DNA of 64,000 nt from Sordariomycetes sp. S80-01Y (lineage: Eukaryota; Ascomycota; Sordariomycetes), in NCBI GenBank assembly GCA_037042185.1, contig JAXQJY010000031.1, positions 2,170,001 to 2,234,000 on the forward strand. The letters run 5' to 3'. Below the pieces are notes generated by a model, which saw only the letters and a program-made list of their open reading frames with translations, did not search any database and was not told where the DNA came from. Position 1 is the stretch's first letter. Each line of letters opens with the position of its first letter. The position numbers and the translations under genes are program-made. This document shows, in pieces, positions 53,701 through 64,000 of the stretch.

Positions 53701-56700
53701 CTATCTTCGCTGTCGCTTCTCGCGCTCGCTCGTCATCGCCCCACCCTCCTCACTCCTCCGCTTCCTCCCTCTGTCCTCTCGACGATCTTCGGGCCGGGAG
53801 GAGCCGCCATCCTTGGGCGGTCCCCTGTTCCGGCTGGAACTATCATGGCGCGGGTCTCGACCTGGACCAGGCGGCGGCATTGCTTCTTTGCTGTAGCGAC
53901 CAGATCGTTTGTCACGGTCATCTCTCGGAGCGTTGTCACCTCCTGCCCCGGAGCGGCGATCCCGGTGCTCGCGATGCTCTTTGCCGTCCTTCTCGCGACC
54001 TGGGCTGCGCTCACGCTCACGATCGCGGCTGCTGCGGCGGGACGAGCGACTGGAGCGTTCACCGCCATGGTCCCTGTGACTTCTGCTGTGTCCATCGTGT
54101 TGCGACTCCTCACCGTTTGGTGGCTTGCCCGCCGAGTCGTGGCGTATGGGGTCAGGCCTCTCTTGGACTGGGGTCGTAGCTGGTGATCCTCCGGTAAGGA
54201 CTTGGACGTCTGTACCGCCGAGCATGGTGCGAGGCTGATTACGCCTGCTGTTACTGCGACCGGGAGGCGGCTGGTTCGACTGTAGCATGTTGTTGATGTT
54301 CGAAAGCTGGTTCCTACCCCCACGCGGACCCCCGTTACCCCTGTCAGACGGGCCTGTTGGCATAGGTTGCCGCTGGTGCTCGCTCCTCCCACGGTCTGGC
54401 GTCGTCGTTGAAGGTTGAAGAGGGGGATGGCCAGGCGGAGGCGGCGGAGGCGCTGGTGCGTGCGAGCGTCCTCCCACATGGACCATACGGTCTGGATGTA
54501 CCCCTGAGACCGGTGACGATGCTTCTGGACCGACAGGCATGCTCCGCATACGGTCTGGATGAACAGCGGTCGATGGTCCAACAGGTGCTGAGGGCCCCGA
54601 TGGAGGGTCGTAGCCGCCGCGGCGTTGATTGCGACCACCCGATGGCCCGGTCGGGGGGTGTCTCTCTGGGGACGGTGGTCGTGGAGAAGCGTTGTGCCCC
54701 CCAAACCGGTTGTTGGGCCCAGGCGGCTCCGGGCCACGCGTATTCCGACCACGACCTCGAGGCCCAGAAGGAATATCTGTGACGGATTGGATAGGGTTGA
54801 GCCGGCCATAGTTCTCATTTTCGTAGGCCCGCTGATCGTAGTTCTGCTCACGAGCATGGGGCTTGAACGCGGATGCTGCGTCCTTGGACTTGTCCGCAAG
54901 GGTCCTTTCAGGTTGTCTATCTTGCGGTCGGCTCCCAGGGGGGATAGGGGAGCGCTCCCTGTGTCGTAGGGGTGGGCGCGAGTCGCTCGGAGGACGAGCT
55001 AGCCTTCCTTCGTCAGACGACTCCGGATGTTGATGCTCGACCCCATGCCGACCGCCGCGGCGGGGAGAGTGCTCACGAGGATCTCGCGGACCGCGGGGTC
55101 GCGTTTCGTCCCTGGGCGGTCGGCTGGGCGTGCCATCCTTGCTGTCACTCATCAAGGCGGCTCTAGCTGGGTTGACCTTCTCCAGGGTGTCCGGTGGAGC
55201 AGGTCGTCGACCTCGGCCAGACTCGGCTGTATGGCTGCGCGCGGAGGTTGGGACATCCTCGCGGAAGAGCGCTGCCCGTTCTGGGTTCATAGCAGGCTCG
55301 ACGGCAGGTGTTGAATGCTGAGGCGTTGACTGCTCGCTGGGTAGCTCAGATCCTCGACCTCGGCCATCGCGATGAGGTCTCTCCTTCTCGTAGCCGGGGC
55401 GCGGCAGCAGATCTGGTTTGCCGACTTCACGAGGTGCCTCCACTCGGCGTGCCTCAGTTTGGCGGTTCCTCTCTTGTCTCTCGCTCCATTCCATATCCTG
55501 ATCCCAACCTGAACGAGGGTCGCGATGTTCCCGCGGCTGGCGACCATCCCGGCTTTCCGGTTGGTCTCGCGAGTCGCGATGGTCACGCTGACGAGGATCT
55601 CGGGCATCCCTATGCTCCCGACGGTCCTGATTTCTGGGTTGATTGTACTGGTTGCGCTCGGGATAATGACCCGGAATAGGAACGTCGGGCCGCGTGGGCA
55701 GATTGTGCATAGGGCGATCTGGCAACGGTGAAGGTCGCGAGTCGTTGCGTGCACCGGAAGAGGGCCCTTGATTGGCTTTTGGCGTAGCTGAACGCGCAGG
55801 GGTATTGTCCCTACGGGGAGGCTCGCGGAGTGCTGGCTTCGGCGGCAGCGACTCTGCTGGAGATTCTGGTGCCCTATTGCCGGTACCATCTGTCTTCGCC
55901 TCTGTTTTGGCCTTCGAGGCATCTTGGACCTCGCCGTCTTCAGCCTCAGATGATTTCTTTACTTCATTCCTAGACGACGGTAGGGTAAACTCGGCGGCCG
56001 TCGGACGCAGATCGGATATCTCTGATACTTTCAACGCGCCTCCGACAGAGTTAGGCCGGAAGGCCTGAACCATCATCCACTTGGACTGCTTCCTCTGCAG
56101 TTCTGACAGCGCGCCCTGGGCGGCAACCGACAAGTCAACACGGTTGCCCTCCTCGCTGTCGGCATTGGTCTTTGAGGCGGCTTCCTTCTCAGTGATGTTC
56201 TTCAGCTGTGTTTTGAACTGCGTGGCCATGAAGTCGATGGCCGGGAAGAAGTCGAGGATGCACTTCAACACAGTCAGGGCGTTACGAATGTGCATCCATT
56301 CAGTACCTGCGAGACAGCCCTTGAGGGCGGTATTGAGGTTCTTGTGCCATCGGAAGAGCATGTCTTGGAACTGAGCATGCTCAACGAATGTCTGCGGCTT
56401 GCCGCTCTCGTCGACCGTGAGGGCAAATCCTAGGCGGGGTTGATCGGTAGTGCCCTTGCCTTCCTTGTCGTACGTACCAATGCGCGGTTGGTCTCGAGCT
56501 CGAGGATTGACAGCTTCGTTCTTGTGCCAGCGCGAAAGATCTTCGAGGATCAGCTTCAAAAAGCGCCCCACATTCTCGGCCTCGCGGACGGATGACGCGA
56601 AAATCAAGGAGCGTATGCGGTTGGCGTTGAAAAGCCTGTCGCATAGGGCCATCAACTTGAAGCCAGGGCAGTTCCACTCGTGCAGCGCTTTGATGAAGCG

Positions 56701-59700
56701 ATAGGTATACTCAGCATCGGCAGGCGAGATGAGCACTCGAGGCAAGAAGCATGTCTCCAGCAACTCGTCGGCAACGCTCTCAGGGCTTGGTCGCGGTTCC
56801 GGGATAGCAGTCTGGAACTGTTTGGACAGGTGGAGTTTCCATCTTCCCTGGCGCAACATGTGCTCACCACACTCCGTGGACAGATCGATTTGGAGCTGCA
56901 TAAGCTCTTTTCTCTTCTCCATCTTGGTTTCCTGTCCCTTGCGCGTCATGTCCTTGCGATCGCGGGCGATGACCGCTTCGTCGGCTTTGAGGCGGGCGAT
57001 TTCTTGCTTGTAGGAGGCATCTGGACAGAAAACATCACCGAGCTGTAGAGCCCAGAACGTGACGTAAAGCTCTGGCGAGATCTTCTCCCACACCTTCGAA
57101 GGCATCGTCTGCTGGACGGAGTCGACAATGGGATCCAAGGCGTTGCGGATCAACGAGGGGTCGTCAGTTTTCTAAATCAATTAGTATTCGTGGCGTCAAA
57201 ACAAGTGTGGAGGAAAGGTACCTGAACGGCTGCCGGCTCGGGCTCCTGCGATGGGACTTTTGGTGTACCAGTAGTCATGGTAGCATCTCCATCCTTATCC
57301 ACCACCACGTGCTTGTCCTTTTCGGTCTTCTCCTTCGCCTTCCACGGAAACATGCGGTGCGAAAGACTCGTCCTCCCGATAAGGAACGCTAAGCTAGATT
57401 CGAGACCGTACGCTGTTATCAACTCAGGAATGGATGGCACAAGCTGGTCGAAGGTAGCAGGATCGACGTTGCTCCAGAGGAAATCAAGGTATTGGATCAG
57501 GATCCGGTGCGAGTCGTCCACGATGGAAGACAAGAACTTGATGTGTGCCTCCGCCTCGTCCACCTGGAACAGCGCAGCCTGGCGATACTGGGCCAAACTA
57601 AGAAGAAGTTGTGCAGCGAGCTGTGTATCCGTCAACGCCTTGATAAGACGCTGCGAGCTCTTTACGCTTTCAAAACGGAGATCTTGCCCTCGGATCAGAG
57701 TCGACCGACGAAGGTACTCGCCTCCGGACATGGCTAGGATTTGTTGGTCGGTGAAATCGGTTGTGTCGACAATTCCGCCCATTGACTCGATAAGTTCGCG
57801 GAGGATGAGGAGGTCGGTAGAATTGCCGAGCAAGAGCTGCTCGTTGACGTAGCGGAGGACTGGCACCGACGTGAGGACAGAATAGCGGCGAAAGATCTTG
57901 CCGACAAAGCGTGACAAGGCCTGCAGCCACTTACTCGTGGTAAGGGCATGGTCTTCTTGGGTGCGGCTTCTTGACTTGCCCAGCGAACTCAGCAACGACC
58001 ATATGAGGACATCGTAGGACATGTCGGTGAAATACTTGGCGCATTCAACGAAGGCGGTGATCAAATTTGGGTACGCCTCCAGCTGCTCGAATGCCACCGC
58101 AAAGACGATGCCGGGTGAAGACTGAGATGTCTTCGCCAAGCGCCGGGCCATCTCGTGCAAGTTGGTGTGCGAGACACGCTTCATGGTGGCTCGAGTCTCA
58201 GCACGTGATCTAGCAAAGGCGGACTTCATGGACGGAAGTCTTGAGATCTGGCCTTCGAACCATTCGGCGTACAGAGCGAAGCGAACGGTGATGGGATAAC
58301 GGCGGAGTAGGCCCCAGACGGCATCAACAGCCGAAGCGTTGGCCTTGGTGTGGCTCAGTGCAGGTAACAGCAGACGCTTCAAGAGATCTTTCCACCGAGC
58401 CATGTTGGCCTCGGACGCGTCTTCTGTGAGACTTCGCGCGCCAATGATAGCGAGCTTAGAGAGAAGTGCAGGGTCCTTGCCGATGTTGACACCAGAGATG
58501 TTGAGAAGGGTGTCGCAAAGCGTGAAAACATCATCTGCTTTTTGGCATACCGGAATGTTGTCAGTCCAGTCATCCCAGTAGTAGCGGTAGTCTTGGTTGT
58601 CGTTATGGTCGTACTTGTCGGGCGTAGGCCACTTCAACGGCTTCTTCAGTGTCAGGTTGCCGAGTTTGACTGAACCCTTCGGGACGCCGGTCTGGTCGGC
58701 CTCAGACATCTTCTTCATGGGACAATCCATAGGGACGGAGGAAACAGCACATGCATCTCGGTATACCTTGGTCAAAGATACGTGCAAGATGCGGTGGATG
58801 GAATCGAGAACGTCCGGGCAAGCCTCGGGTATCCATGGGAAGCGGCCGAGGATAAATAGGGCTTCAGGCAAGGCGCCAATAGTGAGGAGTTGTTGAAGGA
58901 GAAGCAACTTCTGCTCGGGAGGATCTTCCTTCTTAGACTGCTCTTCCGCTGCCTCCTTTTTCTCGGCTTCAGTCTTCTTGGCGGCATCTCCCTTTCGTCC
59001 GGTGCTGGCAGTGTTTGGATTGTCATCGTCGCCTTGAGGGAGGACACCGGCCCTCAGCAAGGCGTTCATCTGACCACCACCACGTTGGCTTCTTTCAGCC
59101 TCTTCGATCTCCGCCAACTTCTTCTCACGCAACTGTTCCATGTTGTCATCAGCCGGAGAAAGGTGGGGATACAGATCGGGCAGAGATATGAAGCCGATCT
59201 TGATGAGCAGAGCAGCGAGATAGAGGAGATTGGCAGGCAGAACATCGTTGGCATCTCTGTCGTCTGAGTAGTAGAAGCGCAGCTTGAAGCCGAGGAGATG
59301 AGCTGCGACCCTATTTCCGCTCGGCGGCAAAGTCTTCGTCATTTCCATCCACTGGCTTTCGGCATTTGCTACTGGGTCGACCTTATCGTCTCCGTTGGCG
59401 ATGGCCTTGTTGGCAGGGATGCGTCGCCCGCCTAACTCGAAGAATGCCAACAGGCCGAGCTCTCGCGCTCTATCCCAGAAAGCGACGTCGCGGAGGAGTC
59501 GCTGCTGTGTGTTCGCGACCTCATCTTCCTCGGAAGTTTCCCAGTCCGGGTAGTCTGGTGTCGCCCAGGTTGGTAAACCGCCGTAGAAGGGGCAGTCGGG
59601 ATCTTTGGCGGCCCCCCTTGGCCACCAAGAGCTGACTCGCAGCAGCTTGACAAAGAAGCGGAATTGCTTGACCAGAATGACTGCTGAGACGTCCAAGGTT

Positions 59701-60659
59701 ACGTCCAGAACCCTGCCCACGTCAAGATCGAAGGTACCGATGAGGGCTTTGATCCTTTCAAAAGTCTCTCGCGGCAAGTCTGGACTGAGGACGTCGCTTG
59801 TGAGATACAGCTCGGTGATGAGCTTGGAGTATCCTTCTGTCTCCTCCCGCAGGAGGTTGTAGTTGGCTTGTCGGTAAAGTAAGTTTGTAGAGTACTTGAC
59901 TGCTCCCTTGGAAAACCTCGAGCTCGTTAACCCGAGCTGTTCCAGCACAGCCCCGTCGAGAGCCTGGCGAATGAGAGCAACAGGAACACCGCTTTCCTTC
60001 AAGAACTCGCCGAGCTCTGGTCGAAATTTGTTTGAGACCAGCTCCAGGATCAGAGCAACGTTGTCAATGAAGATGGATTTCGGGTCAAAGAAGGGTCCGT
60101 CATCTGTTTTTCCATCACCTAATACTTCCTTGAGGCAACTGCCTGCGTCTCGTGGGTCGATTCTCCCATCCATGACGGAGTGGATGAGCTCTTGGTATAT
60201 GTTGGACAGCTCGGCGATGTCTTGATCATCCCTCGATTGGATACCGTGCGCAACGAGCTCGCTGCGCGCGCCATCCTTCCAGCCCTTGAGATTCGCGTCT
60301 GTCAAGAACTGGTACTTGCGATCGGTCGGCGCGGGACTCGGCGGCGCCGCAAAAGCTGGAGGTGGCGGCTTCATTGTGGGCGATTGTCGGGATGGGGGGG
60401 TCGGTGTCGGTGGGCCTGCTTGTGATGGCTGCGAGCCAGAGTTCTGTCGCTTTGGAGAGCCGGCAGTATTTGCCTGACGCCCTCCTTGACTGGCGGATGA
60501 GTCTCTGCGGCTGAAACTATTGTTGCGCTGTCCACCCCGACCGCGTGGACGGCCTTCGTCTCTGTCGTGCTGGGCGAGATGCGCATCGCCAGGGCGATGT
60601 GGTGATGGTCGAGAACCGTCTGCGGAGTGCGCGTCTGGGCGCTTGCGCTTGGGAGGCAT
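53701..60659 (-). CDS. THO2: THO complex subunit 2 (Tho2/THOC2)
   Basis: Two exons (60659-57222, 57171-53701; 50-nt intron with a CTAAT-like branch site) give 2302 residues. Residues 1-105 are basic and Pro/Ser-rich (MPPKRKRPD). The THOC2 N-terminal and middle helical repeats cover about 110-1100, including RFFVKLLRVSSWWPRGA, DNQDYRYYWDDWTD and ADDVFTLCDTLLNISG, which is close to the most conserved THOC2 block. The Tho2 C-terminal helical domain covers about 1147-1500. From about 1560 the protein is a disordered tail rich in Arg, Pro, Asp and Gly (repeats of RDHRDSRD, HRDHGGERSSRSSRR) ending EREKRQRR. THO couples transcription elongation to mRNA export with Tho1/Hpr1. The large second exon makes many long shadow frames on both strands. 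Confidence 0.94.
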
Positions 60660-61695
60660 CGCTCTCGAGAGGTTGCCTTGCTGTTTATTGTGTCATTTGA
60701 GGTGAAGCGTGGTCGTGGCGCTCAGTCGTGGAAGACGTGAAGGTGAGGCTGATTGACCGCCGCTATTGAGGTCAGCAGCGGCTCGGCCAGAGAATGTATA
60801 TGGGGATCGTTCGTGACGCACATGTTGTTGATCAATCGATCGATTCGTTGTGTAGAACGACGCCGGAAGGTTCGCGAGAAGATGGTCGTTGGTCGCGGAA
60901 GGGAACGTGGACCAGCTAGCGAGCTGCACGGTCGGCCGCGAAGGGAGCGAAGGTGAAAAAAGAACAAAGACAAAGAAGAAGTCGAAGCGTCGCGGCTGAC
61001 GAAACAGGTGATGTTCCCGAAGAAGTCGTCGAGCAACAGCGACCAGCGGGAAGTTGCTGTTTGGCGCGATGAGGGATGAGGTTGACGATGATCGCGTCGC
61101 TTAGCCTGGGATGAGCTACAGCTGGAGTTGAACTTGGAGGCAAAACTGGAGGTCGTGAAAGTCCGGGCCTGGATTAGGTAAGACGTGGCTAGTGCTGTGG
61201 CTTGGCCAGCTCTTGATACCCATGTTATCAGGTTGCGGCGAGCTGCTCACAGATCAAATGCCGTTACACGCGTATCAAAACAAAATCAGGCCCGTGGTAG
61301 ATTGATACCGGCGTATAAGTCGCAAATCAAACTTTGAGGGCATCAAACTGAGTGAGCTCTGATTCCCCTCCTTGTCCTACAATTTGCTATGAGGGTGTGG
61401 CTGATGGCAACCGCTGACTCATCCGCCCGCCGTGGCCGAAAATCGCTACGATGAGCAAAAAGACGAGTAATTTCATAGCGGATTCACGTCCGAGTCATCA
61501 TTTCCTGAATATTTATTATATGCATCTCCTGCATCTTCTCGTTGATACTGACACTTATCATCAACAGCAGTCCTGCTTCGTGTCGTTTCCGCTTACATAC
61601 AGTGATCACGTCATCGGCCGCCCTGGTCACCAAATCAACCTCATCCTCGCGAGGGTTTCACTACAGACGAGAAAGTCCATTCATACTTTACAACA
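60660..61695. other. Divergent THO2-MET2 intergenic region
   Basis: No gene seen. A cross-pathway-control motif lies at 61415. An ATG at 61451 opens a frame that runs into MET2 exon 2. Confidence 0.5.
61415..61421 (+). promoter_or_regulatory. TGACTCA, CPC1/Gcn4-type element of MET2
   Basis: An exact TGACTCA, the binding site of the general amino-acid-control bZIP factor (Cpc1/CpcA/Gcn4), 275 bp before the MET2 ATG. Amino-acid biosynthetic genes commonly carry this site, which supports a functional role. Confidence 0.5.
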
Positions 61696-63288
61696 ATGGC
61701 CTCAGCAAACGGCGCAAATGGTGTCTTCGAACCCACTCAGTTCAAATATGGTCAGTATATGTCGTTCCCCTTTCCAACCCGATATCAGCGCAGAAAGGAC
61801 AGTGACTGAATACCTGCAAGAAAGAACGCAACAGCAGCCTGAAAACCCATTCGCTGCCTTGATTCCCGACCAGCAATTCGCCATCATCCCAGAATTTACA
61901 CTTGAGTCTGGCATCACGTTGTACAATGTCCCCGTGGCATACACCACCCGAGGGAAGCTGTCCCCGGGGAGGGACAATGCGATGGTCATCTGCCATGCGT
62001 TGACTGGAAGCGCCGACGTGAGCGACTGGTGGGGACCGTTGTTGGGAGGTCCAGGCCAAGCATTCGATGAGACACGATTCTTCATCGTCTGTATGAACAG
62101 TCTGGGTAGTCCCTACGGCAGCGCCAGCCCAGTGACTGCTAAGGATGGCGACCCTTCCAAGGGGCATTACGGCCCGGAATTCCCACTTACCACCATCAGG
62201 GACGATGTAAAGTGAGTATCAAAACGATCTCTGGACGCTGGCGGTGATGCTAACTATGCTCCAGCCTCCACAGGTTGCTGCTCGACGACTTGGGTGTAAA
62301 GCAGGTCGCTGCCGTAATCGGCGGATCCCTGGGGGGCATGTTCGTCTTGGAATGGGCGTACTTTGGGAAAGAATACATTCGAACCATCGTACCTATTGCG
62401 ACCTCGAGCAGGCATAGCGCCTGGGGCATCAGCTGGGGCGAGGCTCAACGGCAGAGCATATACGCGGACCCCAAGTACGACGACGGCTACTACCCCTTCG
62501 AGGATCCGCCCTCCACCGGTCTTGGAGCCGCACGCATGTCCGCGCTCCTTACATACCGGAGTCGGGACTCATTCCAGGCTCGTTTCGGTCGCAAAATTCC
62601 CGATTTAGACCAGACGATTAGCGGCAAGCCCAGACCTTCAACGCCAGGAGAGGCTCACTTCCATATCCACAACGACGGCCATCACTTCAAGCGTTCGTCT
62701 CTGTCTCGTACGGCCAGCGAGAGCAATGTTGGTGCTGGGGTGGCAGTCATCGATCAAACTGCTCAATCCGTCGATCCTCAGTTCAACGGGCCGCAGAAGG
62801 GTAGCTTGACGGGCGGCGAGCTGCCGACTGCCAGCAAGTTCTCAGCCCAGTCATACCTCCGATACCAAGGCACGAAGTTCGTAAAGCGCTTCGACAGCAA
62901 CTGCTACATTGCCATGACGCGCAAACTCGACACCCATGACGTCTCTCGAGGTCGTGCGCACACCGTCGAGGAGGCGCTGTCACAGATCGAGCAGCCAACG
63001 CTGGTACTGGGTATTGAGAGCGACGGCCTCTTCACATTCGCCGAGCAGAAGGAGATTGCAGAGCACGTCAAGAATGCCAAGCTGGAGCGAATCGAAAGCA
63101 CAGAAGGTCACGACGCGTTCTTGCTGCAGTTTGAGCAGGTGAACCGGTACGTGCTGGGATTCCTGCGGGAGCATCTGCCCGACATCATGAGCAAGGAGGG
63201 TGCCGCACCGGAAGCGGTGTCAGTCGGTAAGATGGTCAAGTCGAGTACTTTTGGCGAGGCGGAGGTCGAGGACATTACGGCGTGGTAG
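61696..63288 (+). CDS. MET2: Homoserine O-acetyltransferase
   Basis: Three exons (61696-61750, 61821-62211, 62265-63288) give 489 residues. It acetylates homoserine with acetyl-CoA, the committed step of methionine synthesis. Alpha/beta-hydrolase core: nucleophile S170 in GGSLGG, D402 in GIESDGLF, H431 in EGHDAF; also VAYTTRG, CHALTGSADVSDWWGPLLGGPG, NSLGSPYGSASP and RHSAWGISWGEAQRQSIY. A 75-residue insert before the last catalytic part (about 275-350, Ser/Pro-rich) matches the fungal form. Intron 1 has two in-frame acceptors (61793 and 61820); the later is preferred because 43 nt is short. The intron-1 DNA is also open in frame, so an unspliced longer product could be read. Confidence 0.93.
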
Positions 63289-64000
63289 GAGGAGCTGAAT
63301 TGACCGCTATCATCAAATCCTTGCTTTTGCATCTGCGAACACGAATGAGGAGCGTTTCGAAGAGACGATTGGCTGGCTAGGATGAAACACGGCTGACTCG
63401 TCTTTCCCATGTGAGCATAAAGTCGATGCAACAGTTGCATCGTGACGAAACGCCTTACTTGCCAGATCGAGTCCAGCTTTGGATATTCTGGAAGCCTTCC
63501 TAATTCGGCTACCGTGAGCGTCCTCTCGTCAACAACCCGTCTCAATCTCACTCGCCTCAAAACCGCATGAACCTACGAAACGTAATGACTAACGTCCCGG
63601 GTCAATAGTGGGCAGCTTGCTCCGTACGCCTCAGCCTTTAATGACGGTGAAAATGAAGCCCAGCCTCAATCGCAGCCTCAAAGCCAGTAAGAGACCACGC
63701 AGGGCGCACGCGACGATGAAGAGCAAGGGTTCCCGCCTTGCCCATCCCCTGCTCGGGCGCTATTCCCGGGATGGCAGGTCGTTCTCCCAACAGCCGAGCT
63801 TCGATTCGTTCTACTGCGCTTCTGTGAGATTGTTCCTCCGTCGGCTTCGGAGTCAGAAGCGTGCGGGGGACGCCGCGATGAAGAAGCCATCTACCATCCC
63901 CTTGATGTCTCGTTATTCTACTCGTGGCACACCGGAGTCTGCAGCGCCCCTTCTGCCCACAAAGTGAGCCTTTTCTTTGGCGGCTGAAGATCGTCTTTAC
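63289..64000. other. 3' flank of MET2 and possible start of another gene
   Basis: From about 63671 to the edge, one plus-strand frame stays open after a TAA at 63689 and shows Pro/Ser-rich then helical-looking sequence (FPGWQVVLPTAELRFVLLRFCEIVPPS). It could be the edge of a spliced gene running off the window, but no start or family was recognised. Nothing else is seen. Confidence 0.3.

Noticed and set aside
53733-54899. 388-codon alternative-frame ORF inside the THO2 tail
   Set aside because: A shadow frame created by repetitive Arg/Pro/Asp codons; the THO2 frame is continuous with conserved domains.
1-64000. CRISPR array, prophage or bacterial operon
   Set aside because: Spliceosomal introns and fungal gene families throughout; no regularly spaced repeats.

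Overview
The window is nuclear DNA of a filamentous ascomycete (Pezizomycotina). Genes lie on both strands, introns are short (about 45-70 nt) with GT-AG ends and CTAAC-like branch points, and intergenic gaps run from 44 bp to about 3 kb. The protein set includes a CBM1-GH5 mannanase, a LysM/chitin-binding secreted protein, a WSC sensor, a DUF4419 protein and a fungal-type multi-membrane protein. This fits a plant- or soil-associated Sordariomycete. That lineage call is inference; no rRNA, tRNA or other marker is present. All gene models were built by eye and checked for reading-frame continuity.

Layout. 0-5 kb is housekeeping: the 3' end of a PAP2 lipid phosphatase, guanine deaminase, proteasome ATPase Rpt2 and a promethin/LDO-like lipid-droplet protein. 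6-12 kb holds a DUF4419 protein, a LysM+ChtBD1 secreted protein, an F-box protein and an orphan secreted protein. 12-17.2 kb is one 17-exon gene for a roughly 1450-residue protein with two SGNH hydrolase domains, about ten FG-GAP/VCBS calcium-loop repeats and a Cys-rich tail. 17.2-20.8 kb is an accessory, visibly AT-richer stretch with two related gag-like small ORFs, a truncated FAD-oxidoreductase relic and an orphan secreted protein. 21.7-28.6 kb returns to conserved genes: a NECAP-like endocytic protein, two unrecognised proteins, a PflA-like radical-SAM protein and a sulfotransferase-like P-loop protein.

From 31-43 kb come four proteins placed at or in the membrane: a CSC1/OSCA channel, a Kelch-ectodomain single-pass protein, a PI-PLC X-domain protein and a WSC-type wall sensor. 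The shared theme may be chance. 45.8-50.4 kb has a multi-membrane orphan and mitochondrial D-lactate dehydrogenase. 51.5-53 kb is the mannanase, with a clear TATA box and putative CreA sites. 53.7-60.7 kb is the very large THO complex subunit THO2. 61.7-63.3 kb is homoserine O-acetyltransferase (MET2) with a cross-pathway-control element upstream.

Most notable are the double-SGNH/VCBS gene, whose introns repeatedly cut the calcium-loop codons and include an 18-nt exon encoding exactly one loop; an Rpt2 gene whose first coding exon is only the ATG; two GC-AG introns; the pair of gag-like ORFs; and a fungal PflA-like radical-SAM gene. No CRISPR array, RNA gene, intact transposon or biosynthetic gene cluster was seen.
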